A DNA stretch of 64,000 nt from Caulobacter flavus (GCF_003722335.1 NZ_CP026100.1:4376001-4440000); one strand, 5' to 3'; positions 16,749-25,961 are shown, numbered from the stretch's first letter. The notes: generated by a model not told the origin, from the sequence alone. Numbers and translations: made by a program.

Positions 16749-17768
16749 TCAGGCCGCGTAGACGTGGCTCTTGCCTACGGCCAGCTTCACCGAGCCGGTA
16801 AAAAGATCGGCGTCGGCGCGCGAGGCGGCGACTTCGACGCGGGTCCCGTCGGCCAGCACCGCGTCGACGCGAGCCAGCGCGCCTTGGGCGTTTACGCGCT
16901 CGACCCTGGCCTCGACGCCATGGTCGGCGAGTACGAAGTCATGCGGCCGCACGAAGCCCACGCCCGCCCCGTCGGCGAGGTCCAAGGCCGGCAGAACCAG
17001 CGGACCGGCCGTGAACTTGCCGCCCGCGACCTTGCCTTCGAAGCGGTTGGATTCGCCGACGAAGCCGCAGACGAAGGCCGAGGCGGGATTGTCGTGCACC
17101 TCGCGCGGGCTGCCGATCTGCTCGATCTGGCCCTTGTTGAGGATGGCGACGCGATCGGCCAGCTCCAGGGCCTCTTCCTGGTCGTGGGTGACGAAGATGG
17201 TGGTCACGCCGGTGGCGTCGTGCACGCGACGGAGTTCCTTGCGCAGGGACTTGCGGACGGTGGCGTCCAGGGCGCCGAACGGCTCGTCCAGCAGCAGCAC
17301 GCTGGGCTGCACGGCCAGGGCGCGCGACAGGGCTACCCGTTGACGTTGTCCGCCCGACAGCTGCGAGGGATAGCGGCCGCCCAGGCCGTCCAGCTCGACC
17401 AGCTTCAGCAATTCGTCGACGCGCCTGGCGATCTCGGCCTTCGGCGGCTTGTCCTTGCCCTTCCGCACGTCGAGGCCGAACGCGATATTCTTGGCCACGG
17501 TCATGTGCTTGAACAGCGCGTACTGCTGGAAGACAAAGCCCACCCGGCGGGCGGCGGCCGAGGCGTAGGTGACGTCCTTGTCGTGGAACAGCACTTGGCC
17601 GGCGTCGGGGAACTCCAGGCCGGCGATGGCGCGCAGCAGCGTGGTCTTGCCCGAGCCCGAAGGCCCCAGCAGCGCCAGCAGTTCGCCGTCGGCGATCTCG
17701 AGATCGACATTGTTCAGCGCCGGATAGCGGCCGAACTGCTTCTGGACGGAACGGATGGAGATGGTCAT
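16749..17768 (-). CDS. cysA: Sulfate/thiosulfate ABC importer ATPase CysA
   Basis: A 339-residue ABC ATPase that powers sulfate uptake. Walker A is GPSGSGKT, the signature is LSGGQRQRVALSRAL and Walker B is VLLLDEPFGALD, followed by the H-loop FVTHDQEE. About 100 C-terminal residues form the TOBE-like regulatory domain of the CysA/MalK group. It is the last gene of the cysT-cysW-cysA operon, 18 bases after cysW. No sulfate-binding protein gene lies in the operon, so it must be encoded elsewhere. Confidence 0.95.
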   Translation of the reverse strand: MTISIRSVQKQFGRYPALNNVDLEIADGELLALLGPSGSGKTTLLRAIAGLEFPDAGQVLFHDKDVTYASAAARRVGFVFQQYALFKHMTVAKNIAFGLDVRKGKDKPPKAEIARRVDELLKLVELDGLGGRYPSQLSGGQRQRVALSRALAVQPSVLLLDEPFGALDATVRKSLRKELRRVHDATGVTTIFVTHDQEEALELADRVAILNKGQIEQIGSPREVHDNPASAFVCGFVGESNRFEGKVAGGKFTAGPLVLPALDLADGAGVGFVRPHDFVLADHGVEARVERVNAQGALARVDAVLADGTRVEVAASRADADLFTGSVKLAVGKSHVYAA

Positions 17769-17786
17769 GGCGTCTTCGCGTTCCGT

Positions 17787-18632
17787 TTAGTGTCCGCCGC
17801 GGCCGCGAACGGCCGGCTGGGCGACTTCGAGGGCGGTCTTCAGCACGAGGGTGACGATGGCGAGCAGGCACAGCAGGGCCGCAACCGCGAACGCCCCCAC
17901 GAAGTCGTACTCGTTGTAGAGGATCTCGACATGCAGCGGCATGGTGTTGGTCAGGCCGCGGATGTGGCCGCTGACCACCGACACGGCGCCGAACTCGCCC
18001 ATGGCCCGGGCGTTGCACAGCAGCACGCCGTACAGCAGGCCCCAGCGCACGTTGGGCGTGGTGACCCGCCAGAAGGTGTAGAGGCCCGAGGCCCCCATCG
18101 AGATCGCGGCCTCCTCCTCGCTGGTTCCCTGTTCCTGCATCAGCGGGATCAGTTCGCGGGCGACGAACGGGAAGGTCACGAACACCGTGGCCAGCACGAT
18201 GCCCGGCACGGCGAAGATGACCTTCAGGTCGTTGTCGAGCAGCCATTCGCCCAGCCAGCCCTGCATGCCGAACACCAGCACGTAGATCAGGCCCGCGACG
18301 ACCGGCGAGACCGAGAACGGCAGGTCGATCAGGGTGATCAGGAAGGACTTGCCCGGAAAGTCGTGCTTGGCCACGGCCCACGAGGCGCAGAGGCCGAAGA
18401 TGGCGTTGAACGGCACGGCGATCGCGGCCGTCAGCAGGGTCAGCTTGACCGCCGCCAGGGCGTCCTCGTGCAGCACGGCCTCGACCGCGGCCTGCACGCC
18501 CTTGCGGAGGGCCTCGGCGAACACGGCGACCAGCGGCAGGATCAGCACCAGCGCCAGGAAGACCATGACCACGCCGATGACCAGCGCCTTGACCCAGGTC
18601 GGATCCTCGGTGGGGTGACGGGCGCGGGCCAT
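17787..18632 (-). CDS. cysW: Sulfate ABC importer permease CysW
   Basis: A 281-residue inner-membrane permease with about six transmembrane helices and the EAA loop (SMGASGLYTFWRVTTPNVRWG) that docks onto CysA. The central block ARAMGEFGAVSVVSGHIRG is characteristic of CysW. Its ATG shares one base with the TGA of cysT (TGATG), so translation is coupled. It forms a heterodimeric channel with CysT. Confidence 0.94.
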   Translation of the reverse strand: MARARHPTEDPTWVKALVIGVVMVFLALVLILPLVAVFAEALRKGVQAAVEAVLHEDALAAVKLTLLTAAIAVPFNAIFGLCASWAVAKHDFPGKSFLITLIDLPFSVSPVVAGLIYVLVFGMQGWLGEWLLDNDLKVIFAVPGIVLATVFVTFPFVARELIPLMQEQGTSEEEAAISMGASGLYTFWRVTTPNVRWGLLYGVLLCNARAMGEFGAVSVVSGHIRGLTNTMPLHVEILYNEYDFVGAFAVAALLCLLAIVTLVLKTALEVAQPAVRGRGGH

Positions 18633-19501
18633 CAGACGAACCTCCGCGAAAAGGCCTGGATGGCGTTGATGACGAACAGCATCAGGAACGAGACCACCAG
18701 CATCACCACCGCGATCGAGGCGGCCTGGGCGTACTGGAACTGCTCCAGCTGGATGATGATCAGCAGCGGAGCGATCTCGGACTTGTAGGGCATGTTGCCG
18801 GCGATGAAGATCACCGAGCCGTACTCGCCCACCCCTCTGGCGAAGGCCATGGCGAAGCCGGTCAGCCAGGCCGGGCCCAGGGCAGGCAGGATCACCCGCC
18901 AGATGGTCTGCAGGCGGCCCGCGCCCAGGCTGGCCGAGGCCTCCTCGACGTCGGCCGACAGGTCGCGCATCACCGGCTCGATCGTGCGGACCACGAACGG
19001 CAGGCCGATGAAGATCAGGGCGATGGTGACACCGACTGGGTTGTAGGCGGCCTTGATGCCCAGAGGCGTCAGGAACTGCCCGATCCAGCCGTTGGGGGCG
19101 TAGAGGGTGGCCAGGGCGATGCCCGCCACGGCCGTGGGCAGGGCGAACGGCAGGTCGACCAGGGCGTTGATGATCGTCTTGCCCGGAAACTCGTAGCGGA
19201 CCAGCGCCCAGGTGGTCAGCACGCCGAAGACGCCGTTGGCGATCGCCGCCACCAGCGCCGCGCCGAAGGTCAGGCGATAGGCGGCCAGGGCGCGTTCGGA
19301 AAAGGCGGCGGCGACGAACTCGGACGGCGACAGTTCGGCCGCCTTCAACGCCACGGCCGACAGCGGGATCAGCACCACCAGCGACAGGATCGAAAGCGTC
19401 ATGCCCAGGGTCAGGCCGAAGCCCGGGATCGCCGATCGGCGGCGGAACAGCGGACGGCGCGCCGCGGCGGGTCGTTGCGCGGCAAGGGAGTCGGCGGTCA
19501 T
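18632..19501 (-). CDS. cysT: Sulfate ABC importer permease CysT
   Basis: A 289-residue permease with a basic N-terminus and six predicted helices. The EAA loop is SLGAGRLQTIWRVILPALGP, and ARGVGEYGSVIFIAGNMP is the CysT/CysU-type motif. It is first in the cysTWA operon. The 348-base gap upstream, shared with the divergent pectin-lyase operon, must hold its promoter. Confidence 0.94.
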   Translation of the reverse strand: MTADSLAAQRPAAARRPLFRRRSAIPGFGLTLGMTLSILSLVVLIPLSAVALKAAELSPSEFVAAAFSERALAAYRLTFGAALVAAIANGVFGVLTTWALVRYEFPGKTIINALVDLPFALPTAVAGIALATLYAPNGWIGQFLTPLGIKAAYNPVGVTIALIFIGLPFVVRTIEPVMRDLSADVEEASASLGAGRLQTIWRVILPALGPAWLTGFAMAFARGVGEYGSVIFIAGNMPYKSEIAPLLIIIQLEQFQYAQAASIAVVMLVVSFLMLFVINAIQAFSRRFV

Positions 19502-19740
19502 GCCCTGATCGTCGTCCTGGTTGCGGCTGCGGCTCGCGGCCTCTGGTGAACATACGCGCGTGCAGCGCCTCGAGGCCGAAGCAGCGCCGAGTTGGAGCGC
19601 TTAAATCTCCACTGCGCCGATGGGGTCAATTGAGTTTTCCCAGGCGAGCCCCGTAGAAAAACTGTCCGGCCGGCACCCTGCCCCGCATGCGCCAAACCGC
19701 GAAGCGAAATTCGCCGCCGGACTCAACCCGAAAAGCCAAA

Positions 19741-19757
19741 GTTTCATTATATGAAAC
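19741..19757. promoter_or_regulatory. Palindromic operator candidate GTTTCAT-TAT-ATGAAAC
   Basis: Two perfect 7-base inverted arms are separated by three bases, in the AT-rich stretch 93 bases before the PL11 start. The half-site ATGAAAC resembles those of IclR-type regulators of pectin catabolism such as KdgR, although the arm order differs from the classical KdgR box. Binding by a specific regulator is inference. Confidence 0.45.
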
Positions 19758-19782
19758 AACACTGCAATTTATGGGAAACTTG

Positions 19783-19810
19783 TTGCGACTTTCGGTCGGC
19801 GTGCGAAGAT
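19783..19810 (+). promoter_or_regulatory. Possible sigma-70-type promoter for the pectin operon
   Basis: TTGCGA, a 14-base spacer and GCGAAGAT resemble the Caulobacter housekeeping promoter pattern (TTGACGS, 10-14 bases, GCTANAWC). It lies about 40 bases before the PL11 start. The match is imperfect. Confidence 0.3.
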
Positions 19811-19849
19811 CGGGGCAACAACGCGCATAATCCCTCGGGGGGAAGCCCA

Positions 19850-21814
19850 ATGTCTCTTCGCCTTTACAAGGCCGCCATGCTGGCCTCGGCCGCCGTTTCG
19901 CTGCTGGCCCTGCCCGCCCTCGCCGCCCCGCGCCAGGTCGAGCATCTGGATCGCGGCCTGGTCGCCGCCCCCGCCATCGACGGCGGCGTGCTGGTCTCGT
20001 GGCGCTACACGGGCGAAGACGCCCTCGGCCTGGCCTTCAACCTCTATCGCGACGGCAAGAAGCTGAACGCCAAGCCGCTCGCCTTCGCCACCAACTTCGT
20101 CGACAAGACCGGCGTCGCCGGCTCGCGCTACACGCTCAAGGCCGTGACCAAGGGCAAGGAGGGCTCGGTCGAAGCCGAGACCACCGCGCTGAAGGACGGC
20201 TTCCTGACGATCCCGCTGCAGAAGCCGCCGGGCGGCGTCACGCCGGACGGGCAGGCCTACGAGTACACGGCCAACGACGCCAGCGTCGGCGATCTGGACG
20301 GCGACGGCCGCTACGAGATCGTCCTCAAGTGGGATCCGACCAACTCCAAGGACAACGCCTTCTCCGGCTACACCGGCCCCGTACTGCTCGACGCCTACAC
20401 CCTGGACGGCAAGCGTCTTTGGCGCATCGACCTTGGCCGCAACATCCGCGCCGGCGCCCACTACACCCAGTTCCAGGTCTTCGACTTTGACGGCGACGGC
20501 CGCGCCGAGATCGCCGTGCGCACCTCCGACGGCACTATCGACGGCACGGGCAAGGTGCTGGGCGATCCCAACGCCGACTGGCGCAGCGGCCCTGAAGAGC
20601 GGCCGACGAACGACAGAACCGGCGCCGAGATCAAGCCCGACGGCACGAAGGTGGCCAAGACCACGGGCCGCATCCTCAAGGGACCCGAGTTCCTGACCGT
20701 GTTCGACGGCCGCACCGGCGCGGCCGTGGATTCGGTTCCCTTCTCCGCCCCGCGTGACCCGACCACCGACGCGCCGACCACCGAGCAGATGACCAAGCTC
20801 TGGGGCGACGGCTACGCAAACCGTTCGGACCGCTTCCTGGCCGGCACGGCCTATCTGGACGGCCAGCATCCCAGCATCATCATGGGCCGCGGCTACTACG
20901 CCCGCACCACGGTCAGCGCCTGGGACTTCAGGAACGGCAAGATCACCCAACGCTGGCTGTTCGACAGCGCCGCGCCGGGCGTGCCGGAAGGCTTCGGCGG
21001 CCAGGGCAACCACCAGCTGTCGGTCGCCGACGTCAACGGCGACGGTCGCGACGAGATCGTCTACGGCTCGATGGCCATCGACGCCGACGGCAAGCCGCTG
21101 TGGACCGCCAAGCTCTATCACGGCGACGCTCTGCACCTGGGCGACCTGGATCCGGACCGTCCGGGCCTGGAGCGCTTCGGCGTCAATGAGAGCCCGAAGG
21201 CCAACGCCGGCATCGGCTCGGCCATGGTCGACGCCAAGACCGGCGAGGTGCTGTGGACCACGCCGACCGAAAGCGACACCGGCCGCGGCGTGGCCTTCGA
21301 CATCGACCCGCGCTTCCCGGGCGCCGAGGCCTGGGCCAGCAACTCCAGCACGCTCTACACCGTCAAGGGCAAGCCCATCGAAGGCGTGAAGCATCCGCCG
21401 CAGATGAACTTCGGCGTCTGGTGGGACGGCGACGAACTGCGCGAACTGCTCGACCGCAACAAGATCTTCAAGTGGGACTGGCTGAAGGGCGAGAGCAAGG
21501 TGCTGCTGAACGCCGAGGGCATGACCTCCAACAACGGCACCAAGGCCACCCCGACCCTATCGGCCGACATCCTGGGCGACTGGCGCGAGGAAGTGATCCT
21601 GCGCTCGGAGGACAACACCTTCCTGCGCATCTACGTCACGCCCTATCCGACGGATCGCCGCCTGGTCACCCTGATGCACGACCCGGTCTATCGCGCCGGC
21701 ATCGCCTGGCAGAACACCGCCTACAACCAGCCGCCGCACACCAGCTTCTACCTGGGGCACGGCATGAAGAATCCCCCGCGTCCGAACGTCGTCGCCGTGA
21801 AGGTGAAGCCATGA
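19850..21814 (+). CDS. Secreted rhamnogalacturonan lyase, PL11 family
   Basis: A 654-residue polysaccharide lyase with a signal peptide ending LPALAAPRQ. Family marks are repeated calcium-binding loops (VGDLDGDGRYEIVLKWDP near residue 146, FDFDGDGRAEIAVRT, VADVNGDGRDEIVYG) on an eight-bladed propeller. PL11 enzymes cleave the rhamnogalacturonan I backbone of pectin by beta-elimination. The protein should act in the periplasm or outside the cell. GGGGGAAG lies just upstream of the ATG. It is coupled to the PL22 gene by ATGA. No TonB receptor is adjacent. Confidence 0.93.
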   Translation: MSLRLYKAAMLASAAVSLLALPALAAPRQVEHLDRGLVAAPAIDGGVLVSWRYTGEDALGLAFNLYRDGKKLNAKPLAFATNFVDKTGVAGSRYTLKAVTKGKEGSVEAETTALKDGFLTIPLQKPPGGVTPDGQAYEYTANDASVGDLDGDGRYEIVLKWDPTNSKDNAFSGYTGPVLLDAYTLDGKRLWRIDLGRNIRAGAHYTQFQVFDFDGDGRAEIAVRTSDGTIDGTGKVLGDPNADWRSGPEERPTNDRTGAEIKPDGTKVAKTTGRILKGPEFLTVFDGRTGAAVDSVPFSAPRDPTTDAPTTEQMTKLWGDGYANRSDRFLAGTAYLDGQHPSIIMGRGYYARTTVSAWDFRNGKITQRWLFDSAAPGVPEGFGGQGNHQLSVADVNGDGRDEIVYGSMAIDADGKPLWTAKLYHGDALHLGDLDPDRPGLERFGVNESPKANAGIGSAMVDAKTGEVLWTTPTESDTGRGVAFDIDPRFPGAEAWASNSSTLYTVKGKPIEGVKHPPQMNFGVWWDGDELRELLDRNKIFKWDWLKGESKVLLNAEGMTSNNGTKATPTLSADILGDWREEVILRSEDNTFLRIYVTPYPTDRRLVTLMHDPVYRAGIAWQNTAYNQPPHTSFYLGHGMKNPPRPNVVAVKVKP

Positions 21815-23127
21815 GAAACGTGCTGATCGGCCTGGCGACCGCCTTCGCCGTCGCCCTCCCCGCCTTCGCCCAGGCGCCGGCCGCGCCGGCGGCCGCCCCG
21901 CCGCGCGAATGGGTCGACAAGGACACCGGCCATCGCGTCGTGCGCCTGTCCGACGAGCCGGGCTCGAGCAGCCTCTACTTCAACTACAACGGCTACACGC
22001 CGCAGGGCGACAAGCTGGTCATCGCCACGCCCAAGGGGCTCAGCACGGTTGACCTGGCCACCCGCAAGCTGGTGCCGCTGGTCGAGGAAGACGGCAAGTT
22101 CCTGTTCGTCGGCCGCAAGACGCGCTCGGCCTACTACATCGTCACCGAGGGCAAGACCCGCGTGGTCAAGGCCGTCGACATCGACAGCAGGAAGGTCCGC
22201 GTGGTCGCCAAGTTCGACCGCGGCGACATCCAGACGATCAACGCCGACGAGACCCTGCTCGGCGGAGTGGTGGTGACCAAGCCCGAGATCGAGACCCGCC
22301 CCGACGGCATGCTCAAGCGCGACAACCGCTTCGACCAGGCCGACTACGCGGCCAACGGCCCCGATGGCAAGCCGCTGAGCTTCGCCGAGGCCAAGGAAGT
22401 GCGGCTCAACGAGCGGCTCGAGTCGAAGATTCCGATGGAGATGTTCGTCATCGACACCCGCACCGGCGAAAAGCGCGTGGTGCACACGGCGACCGACTGG
22501 CTGAACCACCTGCAGTTCTCGCCGACCGACCCCAACCTGCTGATGTTCTGCCACGAGGGTCCCTGGCACAAGGTCGACCGCCTCTGGCTGCTGCGGACCG
22601 ACCAGCCCGACGCCAAACCGGTGAAGATCCACACCCGCACCATGAACATGGAGATCGCCGGGCACGAATGGTTCAGCGCGGACGGCAAGACCGTCTGGTA
22701 TGACCTGCAGACGCCGCGCGGCGAAGACTTCTGGGTCGCCGGCTACGAGATCGCCACCGGCAAGCGCGCCTGGTACCACGTCGAGCGCAACGCCTGGTCG
22801 GTGCACTTCAACTCCAGCCCGGACGGCAAGCTGTTCGCCGGCGACGGGGGCGACAGCGAGATGGTCGCCCACGCGCCGGACGGCAAGTGGCTGTACCTGA
22901 TGCACCCGCGCGGGATTCCCGACGTCGCCGGCATCCACGCCCCCGACTCCGAGCACCTGATCCGCCCCGGCGTCATCGACACCGAAAAGCTGGTCAACAT
23001 GAGCGGCCACGACTACCGCCTGGAGCCGAACGTCAACTTCACGCCCGACGGCAAGTGGCTGGTGTTCCGTTCGAACATGCACGGCGCCAACCACGTCTAC
23101 GCGGTGGAGCTGGCGAAGGCCAAGTAG
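21811..23127 (+). CDS. Oligogalacturonate lyase-like protein, PL22 family, exported
   Basis: A 438-residue beta-propeller protein. Its N-terminus after the signal peptide (WVDKDTGHRVVRLSDEPGSSSL) matches the PL22 start. Histidine-rich blocks (FCHEGPWHKVDRLW, EIAGHEWFSADGK) fit the metal-binding active site. PL22 enzymes cut short oligogalacturonates to unsaturated monomers. Enterobacterial homologues are cytoplasmic, but here a clear signal peptide (LATAFAVALPAFAQA) predicts export. It forms an operon with the PL11 lyase. Confidence 0.87.
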   Translation: MRNVLIGLATAFAVALPAFAQAPAAPAAAPPREWVDKDTGHRVVRLSDEPGSSSLYFNYNGYTPQGDKLVIATPKGLSTVDLATRKLVPLVEEDGKFLFVGRKTRSAYYIVTEGKTRVVKAVDIDSRKVRVVAKFDRGDIQTINADETLLGGVVVTKPEIETRPDGMLKRDNRFDQADYAANGPDGKPLSFAEAKEVRLNERLESKIPMEMFVIDTRTGEKRVVHTATDWLNHLQFSPTDPNLLMFCHEGPWHKVDRLWLLRTDQPDAKPVKIHTRTMNMEIAGHEWFSADGKTVWYDLQTPRGEDFWVAGYEIATGKRAWYHVERNAWSVHFNSSPDGKLFAGDGGDSEMVAHAPDGKWLYLMHPRGIPDVAGIHAPDSEHLIRPGVIDTEKLVNMSGHDYRLEPNVNFTPDGKWLVFRSNMHGANHVYAVELAKAK

Positions 23128-23159
23128 CGACCTTCTCCCCACCCGGCCGGACCCATTCC

Positions 23160-23193
23160 CCGTAAAACCCTCACGAAAGCGGGGGTTTTACGG
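23160..23193. terminator. Bidirectional hairpin terminator
   Basis: CCGTAAAACCC pairs perfectly with GGGTTTTACGG across a 12-base loop. It lies between the convergent PL22 and fatty-acid hydroxylase genes, and its right arm contains the hydroxylase stop codon. The A and T runs lie inside the arms, so it can work on either strand. Confidence 0.75.
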
Positions 23194-24117
23194 TTGGAGG
23201 GCGTCCACGCCCCCATTGCCCTTCCCGTCCTCCCGCGCCCGCCACTTCGCCTTCAGCGTATGCGAGGTCTCGCGAGAACCGTCGGGGCTCCAGCCGGGCG
23301 GACCGAACAGATAGCCGAGCACCTCGCGCGGAGACCGCGACGCCGTCAGATCCTTCCCGATGCCGACCCACTCGTGGAACACGTTGGCGAAGAGATTGAA
23401 GTTCGGCAGGTTCCGCACGATCCCGTAGCGGCACGGCTCGGCGTCGTCCTCGGGGATGAAGGTGCCGAACAGCCTGTCCCAGATGATCAGTATCCCGGCG
23501 TAGTTGGCGTCGAGATAGCGCGGGTTGCGGGCGTGGTGCACCCGATGGTGCGAAGGCGTGTTGAACACCGCCTCGAACCAGGCCGGCATGCGGCGCACGG
23601 CCTCGGTATGGATCCAGAACTGGTAGACGAGGCTGATCCCCTTCTGGATCGCCACCATGGCCGGCGGGAAGCCCAGGAAGGACAGCGGCAGCCACAGCAG
23701 CCATGTCCCCGCCACGCCGCCGGTCCAGGTCTGTCGCAGCGCGGTGGTCAGGTTGTAGTGCGTCGAGCTGTGGTGATTGACGTGGCTGGCCCACCAGAAC
23801 CGGCGCTCGTGGCTCAGGCGATGGAACCAGTAGTAGGTCAGGTCCTCGGCGAAGAAGAGCACGACCCAGGCCCAGACCGCCGTCATCGGAATGGTGAAAA
23901 GCCGGTGCTCGTAGACCCACAGGCTGGCGGCGAACACCGCGCCGCCGGTCAGCAGGCCGGCGATGGTGCTGCCCAGCCCCATCATCAGCGAGGTCGCCGC
24001 GTCGCGGGGCTCGTAGTTGGCCCGCGCCTTGCCGAAGCGGGCGAGCAGCACCTCGAGCACGATGGCGACCACGAAGAATGGGATGGCCATCTGAACCGGA
24101 TCGAACGCGGGCTTCAT
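23188..24117 (-). CDS. Sterol desaturase / fatty acid hydroxylase family protein
   Basis: A 309-residue integral membrane di-iron enzyme. The three histidine clusters are HRLSHE, HVNHH and HHRVHH, with several transmembrane helices before and between them. Such enzymes hydroxylate or desaturate lipids at the inner membrane; the substrate here is unknown. The ATG overlaps the stop of the upstream small protein (ATGA). The stop codon sits inside a terminator hairpin. Confidence 0.9.
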   Translation of the reverse strand: MKPAFDPVQMAIPFFVVAIVLEVLLARFGKARANYEPRDAATSLMMGLGSTIAGLLTGGAVFAASLWVYEHRLFTIPMTAVWAWVVLFFAEDLTYYWFHRLSHERRFWWASHVNHHSSTHYNLTTALRQTWTGGVAGTWLLWLPLSFLGFPPAMVAIQKGISLVYQFWIHTEAVRRMPAWFEAVFNTPSHHRVHHARNPRYLDANYAGILIIWDRLFGTFIPEDDAEPCRYGIVRNLPNFNLFANVFHEWVGIGKDLTASRSPREVLGYLFGPPGWSPDGSRETSHTLKAKWRAREDGKGNGGVDALQP

Positions 24118-24500
24118 GCGGCCGCCTCCGCCGGCGGCCAGATCCGATCGCCCAGACGCAGACGCGGCGCGCCTTCGACGGCGGCAAGCCGCACGCATCC
24201 TTCGGACGCCCCGGTCGCCACGACGTCGCGCCAGGCCGCCGAACGGGCCACGTAGCCGTCGCCCTTGCGCCAGAGCACCAGGGCCGCATCTGCGGCCCGC
24301 GCGATCACGGCGCCGCCGTCGCCGGCGATCCAGATCGCCTCGATCGCGTGGTCGGGAAACTCCTGCGCCAGCAGTTCCCGCGCCGCGGCTTCGTCCAGCG
24401 ACGCCGTGGGCCGAGCGATCCGCGCCCAGGCCGACAGGCCCACCAGCAGGGCCACGGCCGCAGCCGAGCCCAGCAATTGCACGAGCAGCGCCTTGTCCAT
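24114..24500 (-). CDS. Membrane-anchored hypothetical protein
   Basis: A 128-residue protein with one N-terminal transmembrane helix (residues about 5-25) and a soluble domain of about 100 residues containing alternating beta strands. No family is recognised. It overlaps the downstream lipid hydroxylase gene by ATGA and is clearly co-translated with it, which suggests an accessory role for that enzyme. The short CDAS-like strand pattern gives no catalytic motif. Confidence 0.75.
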   Translation of the reverse strand: MDKALLVQLLGSAAAVALLVGLSAWARIARPTASLDEAAARELLAQEFPDHAIEAIWIAGDGGAVIARAADAALVLWRKGDGYVARSAAWRDVVATGASEGCVRLAAVEGAPRLRLGDRIWPPAEAAA

Positions 24501-24636
24501 CGCCGCCTCCTCCCCTTTTTGGTCGAAGGTCTGGCCGCACAGCGATCACGTCAAGCGTCAGAACAGGGGTTTACGCAACCGGATTCGCCGCTCAAGTTGC
24601 GAGCCACACGCATTACGCGGGGCAAGGGAAACGGCT

Positions 24637-25044
24637 ATGTCTTTGATGTTCGAACCGCTGCGCAAGTACGCCCAGTTCTCGGGACGCGCCCGTCGCTCGG
24701 AATACTGGCTCTTCGCGCTGTTCACCTTCGTCGTGAGCATTGCGATCACGATCCTGCGGATCGCCACGGGCGGCCTCGATAGCCTCGAGAACGGCGGTTT
24801 CGACGCGCTGAGCCTGGTGAACCTGGCGTTCTCGCTGGCGATGCTCGTCCCCAGCCTCGCGGTCTCGTTCCGCCGCCTGCACGACACCGACCGCTCGGCC
24901 TGGTGGATCCTCATCGGCCTGATCCCGCTGATCGGCGCCATCGTGCTGCTGATCTTCTACCTGCTGCCCGGCACCACGGGTCCTAACAAGTTCGGTCCGG
25001 ATCCGAAGCAGACCGTCAAGGACGCCGCAGAAACCTTCGCCTGA
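24637..25044 (+). CDS. DUF805 family inner-membrane protein
   Basis: A 135-residue protein with the DUF805 start (FEPLRKYAQFSGRARRSEYWLF) and about three transmembrane helices, plus the conserved RRLHDTDRSAWW motif. The family (E. coli YhaH/YhaI type) has no settled function. AAGGGAA lies 8 bases before the ATG. It is followed directly by a strong intrinsic terminator, so it is probably transcribed alone. Confidence 0.92.
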   Translation: MSLMFEPLRKYAQFSGRARRSEYWLFALFTFVVSIAITILRIATGGLDSLENGGFDALSLVNLAFSLAMLVPSLAVSFRRLHDTDRSAWWILIGLIPLIGAIVLLIFYLLPGTTGPNKFGPDPKQTVKDAAETFA

Positions 25045-25062
25045 GGTTCTACCGGACACGGC

Positions 25063-25101
25063 AAAGCGCGCCGCCCTCCAAGGAGGGCGGCGCGCTTTTT
25101 C
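25063..25101 (+). terminator. Strong intrinsic terminator after DUF805 gene
   Basis: AAAGCGCGCCGCCCTCC pairs perfectly with GGAGGGCGGCGCGCTTT across a two-base loop and runs into a T tract (CTTTTTCTTT). A mirrored A run on the left is too short to be a good terminator for the convergent OMP gene, but the stem could serve both. Confidence 0.9.
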
Positions 25102-25115
25102 TTTGGGCTCAGGCC

Positions 25116-25652
25116 TTAGAACTTGCGGGCGTAGCCCACCGACACGACGTTGGCGTCGTCGGCGTCGTTGTCGCGGAACTGCTGGCGCGTGTAGTCGACC
25201 CGCACGCCGTTCTTGTCGTCGAACTTGTACTGGGCGCCAACGCCGTAGTTGACGCTGTCGGCGTCGAACTTGTTCTCGACACCCGCCAGCTTCTGCTTGA
25301 ACTGGGTGTTGCCGTAGCCGACGCGACCGATGAGGTCGATGTTCGGGCTCACCGGCAGGAAGCCGACGCCGTAGACGGCGGCCGAATGGGTCTGCTCGAT
25401 GCTGGAGCGGACGCCCGCGCGGTCGATATTGTCGTCCTTCACGCCGCCGGAGAGTTCGCCCTCGACGCCGAAGTGCGGGGTCAGCTTGGCGCCCAGCCGG
25501 CCCTGGATGGCGCCGGTGTCGGCGCCTTCGGCGCGCGAGCTGTTGTAACCGAGGTTGCCGTAGATCTCCGGCGAGCTCGACTGAGCATGGGCCAGAACCG
25601 GAACAGCAGCGACCGACATGGCGGCGATAGCCGCAGACATGAGAACCTTCAT
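25116..25652 (-). CDS. Small outer-membrane beta-barrel protein
   Basis: A 178-residue protein with a signal peptide cleaved near LAHAQSS and then alternating amphipathic strands with glycine turns. It ends VVSVGYARKF, a C-terminal aromatic residue typical of barrels inserted by Bam. The size suggests an eight-stranded OmpA/OmpW-like or opacity-type barrel. The function is unknown. CAGGAG lies about 10 bases before the ATG at 25652. Confidence 0.88.
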   Translation of the reverse strand: MKVLMSAAIAAMSVAAVPVLAHAQSSSPEIYGNLGYNSSRAEGADTGAIQGRLGAKLTPHFGVEGELSGGVKDDNIDRAGVRSSIEQTHSAAVYGVGFLPVSPNIDLIGRVGYGNTQFKQKLAGVENKFDADSVNYGVGAQYKFDDKNGVRVDYTRQQFRDNDADDANVVSVGYARKF

Positions 25653-25961
25653 TATTTTTACTCCTGGTACTGGGATTTCTTGTGCTCCCTCAGCCTCCTC
25701 TGGGTATTGGGGCAACGAGGCCCGTATTTGACCGCACCCTGACCTGTTTGGGGCCATTGCGTGACGTTTCCGACATTTGAACCCGCGATTATGGCCGCTA
25801 GCCGAAAGTTCCGCTGCGGCAGGTCGAATAGCCGCGGGCGATGCGGTCAGGACACGGTCGCTTGGCAGGTGACGACGGCGCGGGGCGTGCTATTGATCGC
25901 GTCCAAACAGTGATCAGATCGGCGCGCCCATGTCGCGCGCCGGCCCATCGGGACCGCCGCC
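25653..25961. other. Divergent intergenic region
   Basis: This 309-base spacer between the barrel gene and the KAS III-like gene has no convincing ORF, repeat or strong hairpin. It must contain two outward promoters, but I could not assign their elements with confidence. Confidence 0.5.

Larger units (their letters stand above)
19502..19849. other. Divergent intergenic region between cysT and the pectin operon
   Basis: This 348-base spacer has no convincing ORF. It is locally more AT-rich than its surroundings near 19725-19780. It holds a perfect 17-base palindrome and a plausible promoter for the rightward operon. No clear site for cysT could be assigned. Confidence 0.6.
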
